A DNA stretch of 64,000 nucleotides from Candidatus Nitrotoga sp. CP45 (lineage in GTDB: Bacteria; Pseudomonadota; Gammaproteobacteria; Burkholderiales; Gallionellaceae), in assembly GCA_945874105.1 (NCBI GenBank), contig CAMCFJ010000002.1, positions 1 to 64,000 of the forward strand, read 5' to 3'. The position numbers were made by a program, and so were the translations under genes. Positions 1 to 6,898 of this stretch are shown here, one piece after another (within the stretch, counting starts at the first letter, position 1; each line of letters begins with the position of its first letter). Below the pieces are notes generated by a model, which was given only the letters and a program-made list of their open reading frames with translations, was not told where the DNA came from and searched no databases.

Positions 1-48
1 ATTCAAGTTGGAAGTGCAACCACTAGCGGTTACACTTCCAACTTGAAT
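1..48. repeat. Long inverted repeat at the window edge
   Basis: Bases 1-16 are the exact reverse complement of bases 33-48, with four more pairs inside after one mismatch. The two outward-facing arms are separated by only a few bases. This looks like the end of a mobile element, or two element ends abutted, and it sits exactly where the neighbouring transposase fragment breaks off. The family was not identified; an IS30-type end is a guess. Confidence 0.6.
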
Positions 49-50
49 CC

Positions 51-148
51 GCGGGTGTTTTAGTCGTGTACAGTTTGCAATGAACGACCTTGCTGTAAGT
101 ATCAATAAACGTCTGCTGGTAAATACGACCCACACCTTTTAGGTTGCC
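51..148 (-). pseudogene. IS481-type transposase fragment
   Basis: The minus frame reads GNLKGVGRIYQQTFIDTYSK followed by a KLYTTKTP segment. That is the conserved DDE-integrase core stretch of IS481-family transposases, containing the D of 'FIDTYSK'. Only about 33 codons remain: the N-terminal HTH region and the C-terminal catalytic part are missing, and the match stops at the inverted repeat at 1-48. It lies in the same frame as, and four codons after, the stop codon of the kinase at 161-1441. The insertion therefore happened right at the end of the kinase gene. It cannot encode a working transposase. Confidence 0.75.
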
Positions 149-160
149 TAGGAATTCCTG

Positions 161-1441
161 CTAAGCCAGCAATTTAGAAATATGGGTATTCGCTACATCC
201 AGGCGTTTCAACAGGACGTACAAAAAAGAATCATCAAACTGAAAACGGCATTCCACCGATGCTTTTGCCAGAGTGTCCAGATTGATCTCGATCAGGGTGA
301 TGTCAGTTCCCGTTTCCACCGCTGTACTACGTATAAAAGCGCTGTCCGGAAAGCGTTTGATCTCGCCAAAATATTCACCCTTATGCAAGTGGCCCAACAC
401 ATTACCATTCTTGAGTATCTTGACCATGCCGTTGGCCAGAATGAACAACGTATTGCCTATATCACCCTCTTTCAGGATCACCGTATCCTTGCTCACCTTG
501 CGCCAGTTGCTGAAATGCAGCACTTCCCACAACTCTACTACCTTGAATCTCTCGAAAAACGAAAGTGAACGCAGGGTATCGAATTTCTCCGTATCATAAA
601 TTTCATTCTGCTCTTGGAACAGTGAACTAAAGGCGAAGAAAGATGATAAATCTTGCGCGAATTCATCCCAATTCTGGTACCGCTGAGACAAATCCTTCTT
701 CATGGCACGCTGAACGATGGCATTCAGTTCATCCGGGATGTCAAGACGAAAAACCCTGGGTGGAGATGGTTCGCCATGAACGATCTGATAAAGGAGGCCG
801 TGGCTGCTATTCGCCTCGAATGGCAGCCTGCCAGTAAGTAGTTTATACATCGTCACGCCGAGCGAATATATATCTACTTGTTGCGTCAGTGGCAGGTCAC
901 TGATTTGCTCAGGCGACATATAGGCAGGCGATCCCACCCCGCTGACATGCGTACCCTCATGGTTCTCAATAATTGCTGCACCGAAATCTGAAATTTTGAT
1001 GTCGCTTTCCCCATGCAACAGGATGTTTGCTGGCTTGATGTCGCGATGGATCACACCTTGGGTTTGCGCGTATTCTAATGCCTTGCAGCACTTGTAAATG
1101 ATTTCCGCGATGGTGGCAAACGGCAATAGCTGCCCTGCTTCGGTATGTTTTTCCAGCGATCCGCCATCGACATATTCCATCACCAAGTAATTGAGGTCGT
1201 CACTTAACACAGCATCAAAAATTTTCACAATGTGCGGGTGCTGCAACTTCCCCGCCAAGGAGGACTCAGTAAGGAATAACTTATGGAAGGCCTTTTTGAC
1301 TATCCTATCGTGTGACGAATTCAGTTCAAACAACTTGATTGCAACTTTCTTGTTACTGAACGGATCTATTGCAAGGAACACCTTGCTAGTCGCCCCTGAC
1401 CCCAACTCCTTGACGGTTATATACTTACCAATGTTTTTCAT
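161..1441 (-). CDS. Ser/Thr protein kinase with C-terminal cyclic-nucleotide-binding domain
   Basis: A 426-residue Hanks-type kinase. Residues about 7-270 carry the glycine loop GSGATSKV, the catalytic lysine in VAIK (K36), the HRD loop in VIHRDIKPANILL (D133), DFG (D151) and the activation-segment SPAYMSPEQ. All catalytic residues are present, so it should phosphorylate Ser/Thr. Residues about 300-420 resemble a cNMP-binding/Crp-like beta-roll (KEGDIGNTLFILANG, then LHKGEYFGEI). No transmembrane helix is evident, so it is probably cytosolic. A direct nucleotide switch on the kinase is an inference from the fusion. ATG start; a monocistronic gene with no obvious substrate gene nearby. The stop codon borders a transposase remnant, so the original C-terminus could differ by a few residues. 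Confidence 0.9.
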   Translation of the reverse strand: MKNIGKYITVKELGSGATSKVFLAIDPFSNKKVAIKLFELNSSHDRIVKKAFHKLFLTESSLAGKLQHPHIVKIFDAVLSDDLNYLVMEYVDGGSLEKHTEAGQLLPFATIAEIIYKCCKALEYAQTQGVIHRDIKPANILLHGESDIKISDFGAAIIENHEGTHVSGVGSPAYMSPEQISDLPLTQQVDIYSLGVTMYKLLTGRLPFEANSSHGLLYQIVHGEPSPPRVFRLDIPDELNAIVQRAMKKDLSQRYQNWDEFAQDLSSFFAFSSLFQEQNEIYDTEKFDTLRSLSFFERFKVVELWEVLHFSNWRKVSKDTVILKEGDIGNTLFILANGMVKILKNGNVLGHLHKGEYFGEIKRFPDSAFIRSTAVETGTDITLIEINLDTLAKASVECRFQFDDSFLYVLLKRLDVANTHISKLLA

Positions 1442-1516
1442 GAAAAATATTGCACCAACATAACGAAACTTGTTAAGAAATTGTGACGGCTATAATTGAA
1501 AATTATTACAGCATCG

Positions 1517-1732
1517 TTAAGGTGTATTCACTTGACCATCGGCCGCAATGTGTCCACGACAAAGCAGTCCATTCTGACGCCTTGATGCCGTGGTTCCATC
1601 TGGCCTATATTGAAGCGTACTTCTTATGTGTAGTTGGCCGTTACAAATCATGAATGTATATCCGACCATCTTTGCTGATTTCACCGCTACCATGTTGCCA
1701 TCGAAACAAATGGTATTGCCCAGCTTAATCAA
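1517..1732 (-). CDS. Small hypothetical ORF
   Basis: An open frame of about 71 codons from a TTG. The frame stays open about 19 codons further upstream without an ATG or GTG and without a clear ribosome binding site. The product has no recognised domain. It may be the tail of a decayed gene or a chance frame. It lies upstream of the kinase on the same strand. The rest of 1733-1927 shows no gene. Confidence 0.25.
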   Translation of the reverse strand: MIKLGNTICFDGNMVAVKSAKMVGYTFMICNGQLHIRSTLQYRPDGTTASRRQNGLLCRGHIAADGQVNTP

Positions 1733-1927
1733 TTTGTTACGATAAAAATTTGACAGGCTCCCGGGCTTATCGCAGCGGAATACCTTTAAGTAAAATTACC
1801 AAACTGGTACAGGCTATTATTCGCTTCCTATGCTGTCAATTGATATGGGACGAATGGTTAATATTTGCTGACGAGAGGTTTCCAGGGGAGCATTAAACAT
1901 TTACCTGGTAATGAAACAGTCAATCAC

Positions 1928-2108
1928 GCAAAGCGAATTTTGAATTATTTTTTCAGAAAAAACCTGAATAGATTACTTGCTCAAACATGCTGCCGCTCAA
2001 TCAGCATGGCATCGCCATAACTGAAAAAACGGTATTGCCGTTCTACCGCATGGCTATAGGCGGCGAGCATTGCCATCCGCATTCTGGGACACGAGGGTGG
2101 GGGCATCA
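1928..2108. repeat. Direct repeat, left copy (queA 3' end plus flank)
   Basis: Bases 1928-2072 are a near copy of 4883-5030 (3' end and downstream flank of queA). Bases 2063-2108 are a near copy of 4830-4877. The order is A-B here and B'-A' at the right side, all in the same orientation, so the DGR-like cargo between them is flanked by long imperfect direct repeats. Confidence 0.85.
1981..2071 (-). pseudogene. queA: queA C-terminal relic
   Basis: The minus frame encodes a near-identical copy of the last about 25 residues of the intact queA at 4946 ([20 protein letters not shown], then AMLIER). The stop is changed: the intact gene ends at the codon after ER, while the relic reads three more codons before TGA. 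No start or upstream part of queA is present, so it is a 3' fragment only. It marks the left boundary of the accessory block. Confidence 0.85.
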
Positions 2109-2137
2109 TCAACACCCTGCTCAGGGTGTTGATGATG
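2104..2137 (-). other. Perfect 15-bp hairpin downstream of a DUF1566 gene
   Basis: An exact inverted repeat with a 4-nt loop lies 43 bp after the stop of the gene at 2181-2852. On the minus strand it is followed by a C-rich stretch and not a T run, so it is a poor intrinsic terminator. It could stabilise the transcript end. Hairpins are also known just downstream of variable repeats in DGRs, but this one is about 180 bp past the variable region. Confidence 0.5.
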
Positions 2138-2180
2138 GCTATCCGCATTGAACAGTCCGTCGGGCGCTACCCCCTTCCAC

Positions 2181-2852
2181 CTAACGGCGCCGCATGAATC
2201 CAATACCGAGCAACCCCAGCATCCCCGCCAGCAGAATCACGCCCCACTCGGACAGGGTCGGGATGGCGGTCGGTGCTGCTGGCGGGATGGCCTGGGCATC
2301 AAAAGAGTCAACAAACTGTCCGCCACGAACCAGCCGCACGAAGCCGGTGGACGCTTTTTGTTCGGCGCCGGTAGCGCCCCTGTAGAAGTTGACGTTCCAC
2401 GCATAAGCTGGATCCGGGACATACGACGAACCAGACCAGTAATTGGTGTACGCAGGTAGGAAAGGTGTGGCAGGAAACAGGGTTTCATTGATAGATGGTT
2501 CGTAACCGCACGATTCAACGATGGATTCGAGCTCTTTTATGTTAGGCAGGCGCCAATCGGTGTGGCCGGCAAAATTGGAGTCTCTGGCTTGAGCCAGTGC
2601 GATGGCCCAGGTGCGTGTCGTCGCATTGCCAATGGCGCAGTTTGCCCCGCTGAGACCTTCCGCACACTGCTTCCACATCAGTCCGGTCAGGTTGTGCGTG
2701 ACGGTGCCGTTGAAATTGTCCGTAAAGGCAGTGGTCGGCGTGGATTCGGCAACATTCGCGTTGCGAAGGCCCGCAGTACACACGGCATGAACCTGAAAAC
2801 TGACGCCCAAAGCGGCTAGCAGGACGGCGAAGGCAAATAGATTACGATGCAT
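2181..2852 (-). CDS. DUF1566 (Lcl-type) exported protein with IPTL-CTERM, candidate DGR target
   Basis: 223 residues. It has a signal peptide (about 1-23, ending VHA), then a DUF1566/Lcl domain (TDNFNGTVTHNLTGLMWK, WRLPNIKELESIV, YWSGSSYVPD, FVRLVRGGQF). The C-terminal IPTL-CTERM tripartite tail at about 197-223 has the motif IPTLSEWG, a hydrophobic stretch and MRRR, and predicts surface sorting. DUF1566 proteins have a C-type-lectin-like fold and are well-known variable proteins of diversity-generating retroelements. The last part of the domain aligns codon by codon with the gene at 3726-4520, identical in framework codons and different at clustered sites (see 2315-2439). It lies directly downstream of the RT/avd remnants. 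The ligand is unknown. Confidence 0.85.
   Translation of the reverse strand: MHRNLFAFAVLLAALGVSFQVHAVCTAGLRNANVAESTPTTAFTDNFNGTVTHNLTGLMWKQCAEGLSGANCAIGNATTRTWAIALAQARDSNFAGHTDWRLPNIKELESIVESCGYEPSINETLFPATPFLPAYTNYWSGSSYVPDPAYAWNVNFYRGATGAEQKASTGFVRLVRGGQFVDSFDAQAIPPAAPTAIPTLSEWGVILLAGMLGLLGIGFMRRR
2315..2439 (-). other. Candidate DGR variable region (VR2)
   Basis: This stretch aligns without gaps with 3731-3855 in the other DUF1566 gene. Framework codons (TGG TCT GGT TCG, TAT GTC CCG, GCG TGG, ACC GGC GCC, GTG CGG CTG GTT) are identical at the nucleotide level. Most of the others differ, mainly at the first two codon positions; pairs such as TAC/AAC and GAC/TAC would fit an AAC template codon. 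This is the pattern expected from adenine-directed mutagenic homing, but no template repeat was found in the window to prove it. Confidence 0.55.
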
Positions 2853-2891
2853 ATTGGCCCCCTTGAATAGTGATTCAGATTGAAAAAAACC

Positions 2892-3146
2892 TTAAATAGT
2901 TGGGCCCGCCGCGAGAGACGCCCAGGAAGCCGTGCCGCCGATTTCGGACAGCACGCGGCGCTTGAGACCGCGTTTGAGATAACCTTCTTCACGCACAATG
3001 ACGTAGGCAAGTCCCGCCCGGCGCAGGGCTGCGACGATGCGCGGCAGGTGGGAGACCGGGATTGCAGGCGCGGGTTTACCCGCGATATCATCGGCAACCG
3101 CAGCCAGCGGATGCACCAATTCAGCGGCAAATCCCGCCAGTCTGGC
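2892..3146 (-). pseudogene. Possible MutS-like (MSL) DGR accessory fragment
   Basis: About 84 codons open in the same frame as the RT fragment, immediately after its TAA, so the two are separated only by one stop codon. The segment IPVSHLPRIVAALRRAGLAY followed by VIVREE resembles the end of MutS domain I (a PxHxLxxxL...L..AG..VxIxE pattern). MutS-like genes accompany some DGRs. The similarity is weak and read by eye; it could also be a divergent RT C-terminal extension. The block is G+C-rich. It ends 39 bp before the start of the DUF1566 gene at 2852. Confidence 0.35.
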
Positions 3147-3302
3147 TTATGCTTGGCGCAGTACGCGACGGCGCGGCAAGCGATAGGTGCGGCGCACTAC
3201 ATAACCGAGAAAATCAATGCCGCTTCCGACAGGCCTCGGTTCACTCAGCTCCTTGAACATCAGAGCAAGCGTTTCGGAGTGATTTCGGCTCACGGCGCCG
3301 CC
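3147..3302 (-). pseudogene. DGR-type reverse transcriptase, C-terminal fragment
   Basis: The minus frame reads LMFKELSEPRPVGSG, then IDFLGYVVRRTYRLPRRRVL, and stops at TAA (3147-3149). 'G(I/V)DFLGY-V-R--Y-L-RRRV' is a hallmark of the C-terminal region of DGR/group-II-like reverse transcriptases. The palm domain with its YxDD box and all N-terminal motifs are missing. Only about 50 codons remain, directly after the avd remnant, so an internal deletion probably removed the template repeat and most of the RT. It cannot be catalytic. Confidence 0.7.
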
Positions 3303-3719
3303 CCTCGGAGCGCACCTTCAGGCCGGCGCCGGGGGGAGGGTTCAGCCTCGTCCCCGGTGAGCGATCTGCGCCACCCCCCGTTCTGTTTCGACAGCGCAAC
3401 GGCCAATTCCGCTGCCCTCTCAAATTCCTTGAAGCTGGCAAAGGCCTTCACTTCCTTGCCCATTTGCACCAGCAACTTGAGTTCCTCAACCGTTACCGCC
3501 AGGCGCTCCACCACCCGCGCCCGCCCTTCCCTCCCGCTCGCCATTGGCCACTACCACGCCGCGGCACACCGCATAAGCCTGCCGACGCAAGTCGGTGCCG
3601 AGCGCATATTTGTGGTAGCGGGGAAAGCGCCGCACGGCCTCTTCCAGCAACGTTGCCAAGGCAACGGCATCTTTCCAGACGGGCAAGTGGTCGTAACGGG
3701 CCATGGTAGCAAAGATCAA
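3290..3719 (-). pseudogene. avd: Frameshifted avd (DGR accessory four-helix-bundle protein)
   Basis: Two overlapping minus frames together give one Avd-like protein. The first part (MARYDHLPVWKDAVAL, FPRYHKYALGTDLRRQAY) lies at about 3704-3530. The second (RARVVERLAVTVEELKLLVQ, EVKAFASFKEFERAAELAV, KQNGGWRR) lies at about 3520-3380. The join is a one-base slip in a G-rich run near 3505-3535, after 'NGERE'. Avd binds the RT and the template RNA in DGRs. The likely start is the ATG at 3704, 22 bp after the DUF1566 gene stop. The tail after GWRR to 3290 is low-complexity and probably not native. A sequencing error in the G-rich run could fake the frameshift. Confidence 0.75.
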
Positions 3720-3725
3720 AAGAGC

Positions 3726-4520
3726 CTAAAACGGTTCACCATGAACCAGCCGCACGTAGCTGCCGCCCAACTTACTGACGGCGCCGGTAAAGCCAACGTC
3801 GAAATCGACGTACCACGCGAGAGTCTCATTCGGGACATACGGCGAACCAGACCAGAAGCCCAACGGATTTGTGTTGATGAAATAAGTAGAGGCTATAGCC
3901 GGACTCGATCCATCGAAAACCACCAGGGTGAGGAGTTCGCGCCTGGTGGGCATGCGCCAGCCGCTGGAGAAGCCGCACAGAACTGCCGCGTTGACATCGG
4001 CGACGAATTTCTCGGTGTCGCAGCCTGTGCCTCCAGAACAAGTACCCCCACTCGCTGTGCCCGCATTGTAGCCGTTGGTGGAGAAGTCGGAGCTGTACCA
4101 AGTGTAGGTATGACCGGAGTAGCGTAGATCGGTATTAGTGGCAGTTTTGACCTCCCAGGTCAGTCTGGTGATGTTGTCTTTGGTGCAGGCCCAATCGGTG
4201 GAGTTGGTTCCCAGCGTGGCGCTAGCGCCAAGCGTGTCGCCGTTGTTGGCGATCTTGATGTAGTCAAAGCCCTTGGCGCCCGCGCCAGTCTTGGTAAGTT
4301 GCCCCGCCGCTGCGGCGGCATCACGCCCGTAACGGCAATCCTGGCGCGGATGGGTTCCAGCATCGCGGGCGATGCTGGCCGGGTTGGATGCGGCCACACC
4401 GTCGGCTGTGGTGTCGTTGTAACAGGTATCCTGCCCTGTATCTGGCAGGCCTGCCGCATGGGCAGGCATCACAATGGCAAACAGCAGGGGGAGCAGGAAA
4501 ATACGCGGCAATCGGATCAT
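3726..4520 (-). CDS. DUF1566 exported protein, candidate DGR variable protein
   Basis: 264 residues. It has a signal peptide (about 1-22, ending PAHA), a cysteine-containing middle part (TGQDTCYNDT, CRYGRD, DWACTKDN, GGTCSGGTGCDTEKF) and a C-terminal DUF1566 domain (GWRMPTRRELLTLV, GFWSGSPYVPNETLAWYVDF, YVRLVHGEPF). The candidate variable region lies at the very C-terminus, the usual DGR position, and the avd remnant follows immediately. The protein should be secreted or surface exposed and display a lectin-like binding face; the ligand is unknown. ATG start. The intergenic region upstream (4521-4829) holds a 22-bp palindrome and no gene. Confidence 0.85.
   Translation of the reverse strand: MIRLPRIFLLPLLFAIVMPAHAAGLPDTGQDTCYNDTTADGVAASNPASIARDAGTHPRQDCRYGRDAAAAAGQLTKTGAGAKGFDYIKIANNGDTLGASATLGTNSTDWACTKDNITRLTWEVKTATNTDLRYSGHTYTWYSSDFSTNGYNAGTASGGTCSGGTGCDTEKFVADVNAAVLCGFSSGWRMPTRRELLTLVVFDGSSPAIASTYFINTNPLGFWSGSPYVPNETLAWYVDFDVGFTGAVSKLGGSYVRLVHGEPF
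3731..3855 (-). other. Candidate DGR variable region (VR1)
   Basis: This is the C-terminal coding segment that aligns without gaps to 2315-2439. It ends at the stop codon of its gene, followed directly by avd, which is the canonical order VP-VR-avd. Substitutions relative to VR2 cluster at predicted surface positions of the lectin-like fold (the NETL/DPAY, Y/N, D/N, DV/YR, F/A and VS/EQ pairs). Confidence 0.55.
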
Positions 4521-4647
4521 GGTTGTGGCTCCGTGGATTGAAAAAATGGGCGTGTCCTCAAGAGCTTTAAATGATCATCGTTAAATCATTTACCATCTTT
4601 TTGGCAACAAGGGAAAGCACTGAATACAGAATAGTATAGTTCAAATA

Positions 4648-4669
4648 CTATGTGCGGTACCGCACATAG
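4648..4669. promoter_or_regulatory. 22-bp perfect palindrome
   Basis: A fully self-complementary 22-mer (ends CTATGTGC, centre GGTACC) about 130 bp upstream of the DUF1566 gene at 4520. Its symmetry suits a dimeric repressor or activator operator, or a recombination site. The surrounding 4521-4829 region is A+T-rich and has no ORF that I can support. Confidence 0.45.
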
Positions 4670-4829
4670 AGCCTTCAATCCTCATATTACAGCAAGCTTG
4701 CATTCAGGTGGCGGTCAAGTTGTTAACGTGGCGTTGCTATTTCTAAATTTGCCAAAACTGTAATGCACCAGAATCCGGATGACCGCACGTTTGCGCTAAA
4801 CTCCCTCAACCCCACCTCGTTCTCCGGCC

Positions 4830-5030
4830 GCGAGCATTGCCATCCGCATTCTGGGATACGAGGGGTGGGTACATCATTAACAGCAAAGCGAATTTTGAAT
4901 TATTCCTTTTGGAAAAAACCTGAATAGGTTACTTGCTCAAACATGCTATCGCTCAATCAGCATGGCATCGCCATAACTGAAAAAACGGTATTGCCGTTCT
5001 ACCGCATGGCTATAGGCGGCGAGCATTGCA
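4830..5030. repeat. Direct repeat, right copy (contains queA 3' end)
   Basis: Right-hand partner of 1928-2108. The B' part (4830-4877) matches 2063-2108 and the A' part (4883-5030) matches 1928-2072. A' includes the last about 28 codons of the functional queA. The copies differ by scattered substitutions, so the duplication is not recent. Confidence 0.85.
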
Positions 5031-5962
5031 TCCATGCCACCAAAAGCGCATACCAGCATCAGCAGGGTAGACTTGGGCAAATGGAAATTAGTGAGTAAGA
5101 CATCCACCACTTTGAAATGGTAACCCGGCGTAATGAAAATACTTGTTTCACCCTCCCCGGCACGTAACTTGTCTTGTTGCGCCGCGCTTTCCAGCGCACG
5201 TAGGCTGGTAGTACCCACCGCGATGATTCGTCCGCCCCGCGCCCGAGCCTGATGAATGGCATCTACTGTTGCTTGCGGAATGGCGTAGCGTTCGCGGTGC
5301 ATCACATGATCACGGACATTATCTACACGCACTGGCTGAAAAGTGCCGGCGCCGACATGCAACGTCAGATAGGCCAGTTGCGTACCTTGAGCGCGTAAAG
5401 CGGCGAGCATTGCGTCATCGAAATGCAGCCCTGCCGTAGGCGCGGCTACCGAACCGGGCTGACATGCATATACCGTCTGATAACGCTCTTCGTCTTCGGC
5501 ATTGGCTGCATGGGTGATATAGGGTGGCAGCGGCAACTGTCCGTATTGTTCCAGCAATGACGACACATTTTCTGTGCTGTCGAAGCGCAAGCGGAAAAAT
5601 TCGCCCTCGCGTCCCAGCACCGTAACGGGGAGCTGATCAGCCAGCAACAATCGGCTGCCCGGCTTGGGCGCATGGCTGGCACGCACTTGGGCCAGCGCAT
5701 GATGTTCATCGAGAATACGCTCGATCAATACCTCAATTTTCCCGCCGCTTTCCTTTACTCCGAAGAGGCGCGCCTTGAGCACGCGCGCATCGTTTAATAC
5801 CAGCAAATCATGTTCACGTACCAAGGAGGGCAGCTGGGCAAACACGGAGTCTTCCCTGGACTCCCCGCGTATGCACAACAAGCGGCTGGCATCGCGCCGC
5901 TCGGGTGGGTGTTGCGCGATCAAGTGCTCGGGAAGTTCGAAGTTAAATTCGTCAGTGAACAT
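4946..5962 (-). CDS. queA: tRNA preQ1(34) S-adenosylmethionine ribosyltransferase-isomerase
   Basis: 338 residues, the normal family length. It transfers and isomerises the ribosyl part of SAM onto preQ1 at tRNA position 34, giving epoxyqueuosine. Family motifs are visible: [20 protein letters not shown] near the N-terminus, [13 protein letters not shown] and [14 protein letters not shown] in the middle, and [16 protein letters not shown] near the end. The ATG at 5962 is preferred over a TTG one codon upstream. It follows rluF by 18 bp on the same strand, so they are probably co-transcribed. Its 3' end has been duplicated at 1981-2071. Confidence 0.97.
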   Translation of the reverse strand: MFTDEFNFELPEHLIAQHPPERRDASRLLCIRGESREDSVFAQLPSLVREHDLLVLNDARVLKARLFGVKESGGKIEVLIERILDEHHALAQVRASHAPKPGSRLLLADQLPVTVLGREGEFFRLRFDSTENVSSLLEQYGQLPLPPYITHAANAEDEERYQTVYACQPGSVAAPTAGLHFDDAMLAALRAQGTQLAYLTLHVGAGTFQPVRVDNVRDHVMHRERYAIPQATVDAIHQARARGGRIIAVGTTSLRALESAAQQDKLRAGEGETSIFITPGYHFKVVDVLLTNFHLPKSTLLMLVCAFGGMDAMLAAYSHAVERQYRFFSYGDAMLIER

Positions 5963-5980
5963 CAAAAAAATTTGCAGCGA

Positions 5981-6712
5981 TTAGAACGCTTCGTCTTCGC
6001 GCAGGTAGCGCCATTGCCCAATGGGCAAATCGCCCAATTTAATTTTTCCGATACGCACGCGCTTTAACCCGGTCACTTTTAGTCCGACCAGTTCACACAT
6101 GCGACGAATCTGGCGTTTTTTGCCTTCGCGCAGAATGAAGCGCAATTGATCGTCATTCAGCCAGCTCACTCTGGCGGGCTTAAGCATCTCGCCGTCCAGT
6201 TTGAGGCCGTGGTTCAACATGGTTAGGCCGTTAGCTGAAATTTTGCCCTGCACGCGCACCAGATATTCCTTGTCAAGCTCGGAATCCTCGCCGACCAGTT
6301 GTTTGGCGATGCGGCCATCCTGAGTCAATACCAGCAAACCCTGCGAATCAATATCCAGCCGACCCGCAGGCGCGATACCGTTCAAATGCATGGGATGAAA
6401 AGTAAGCGGTGATTTATCGTTGGCAAAGCGCGATGACGCATTAATCAGGGTCACTGCGGGCTTGTGGTTGTCTTCCGCCTGCCCGGAAACAAAACCGATA
6501 GGCTTGTTCAGCAGGATAGTTACGCGCGTTTGTTGTTGTGCCTGGGCGGCGCGGTTCAGCGTGATGCGCTGGGTGGGATCTATTTTCGTGCCCAGTTCAG
6601 TTACTGGCTTGCCATCCACCAGCACCCAGCCACGTTCAATATAGCTGTCTGCCTCGCGGCGGGAGCATAAGCCCTGTTCGGACATCAGTTTGGAGAGGCG
6701 TATTTTTTCCAT
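5981..6712 (-). CDS. rluF: 23S rRNA pseudouridine synthase, RluF/RsuA family
   Basis: 243 residues. It has an N-terminal S4 RNA-binding domain ([20 protein letters not shown]) followed by the RsuA/RluB/E/F catalytic domain. The catalytic aspartate lies in [17 protein letters not shown]; the motif [18 protein letters not shown] follows near the C-terminus. It converts a specific uridine in large-subunit rRNA to pseudouridine. RluF (U2604 type) fits length and sequence best, but RluB/E-type specificity cannot be excluded by eye. First gene of a probable rluF-queA unit. The region upstream (6713-6898) shows nothing recognisable. Confidence 0.88.
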   Translation of the reverse strand: MEKIRLSKLMSEQGLCSRREADSYIERGWVLVDGKPVTELGTKIDPTQRITLNRAAQAQQQTRVTILLNKPIGFVSGQAEDNHKPAVTLINASSRFANDKSPLTFHPMHLNGIAPAGRLDIDSQGLLVLTQDGRIAKQLVGEDSELDKEYLVRVQGKISANGLTMLNHGLKLDGEMLKPARVSWLNDDQLRFILREGKKRQIRRMCELVGLKVTGLKRVRIGKIKLGDLPIGQWRYLREDEAF

Positions 6713-6898
6713 AAATTTTTTGTAATCAAGTCAAATGCAGTGGCAGCAATACATGCTGTGGGGCTATTCAAGGAACGATGCGGGAGCGCTATGCTACACG
6801 ATTGCATCTCGTATTATCTCTATGGTCATGTCATTCGCTGCAAAGACAGCGTTCTTCCTGTCGGGAGAGCGTATGAAAAAAAATTGGGTTGCAGAAAT

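Noticed and set aside
2880-3725. Template repeat of the DGR
   Set aside because: Looked for copies of the framework strings of the two variable regions (for example GGGACATACG and CCAGACCAG) between avd and the RT fragment; they occur only in the two DUF1566 genes.
2880-4127. Long plus-strand open frame of 415 codons
   Set aside because: It runs antisense to the avd remnant and the DUF1566 gene, has no domain-like sequence, and is explained by the high G+C of the block.
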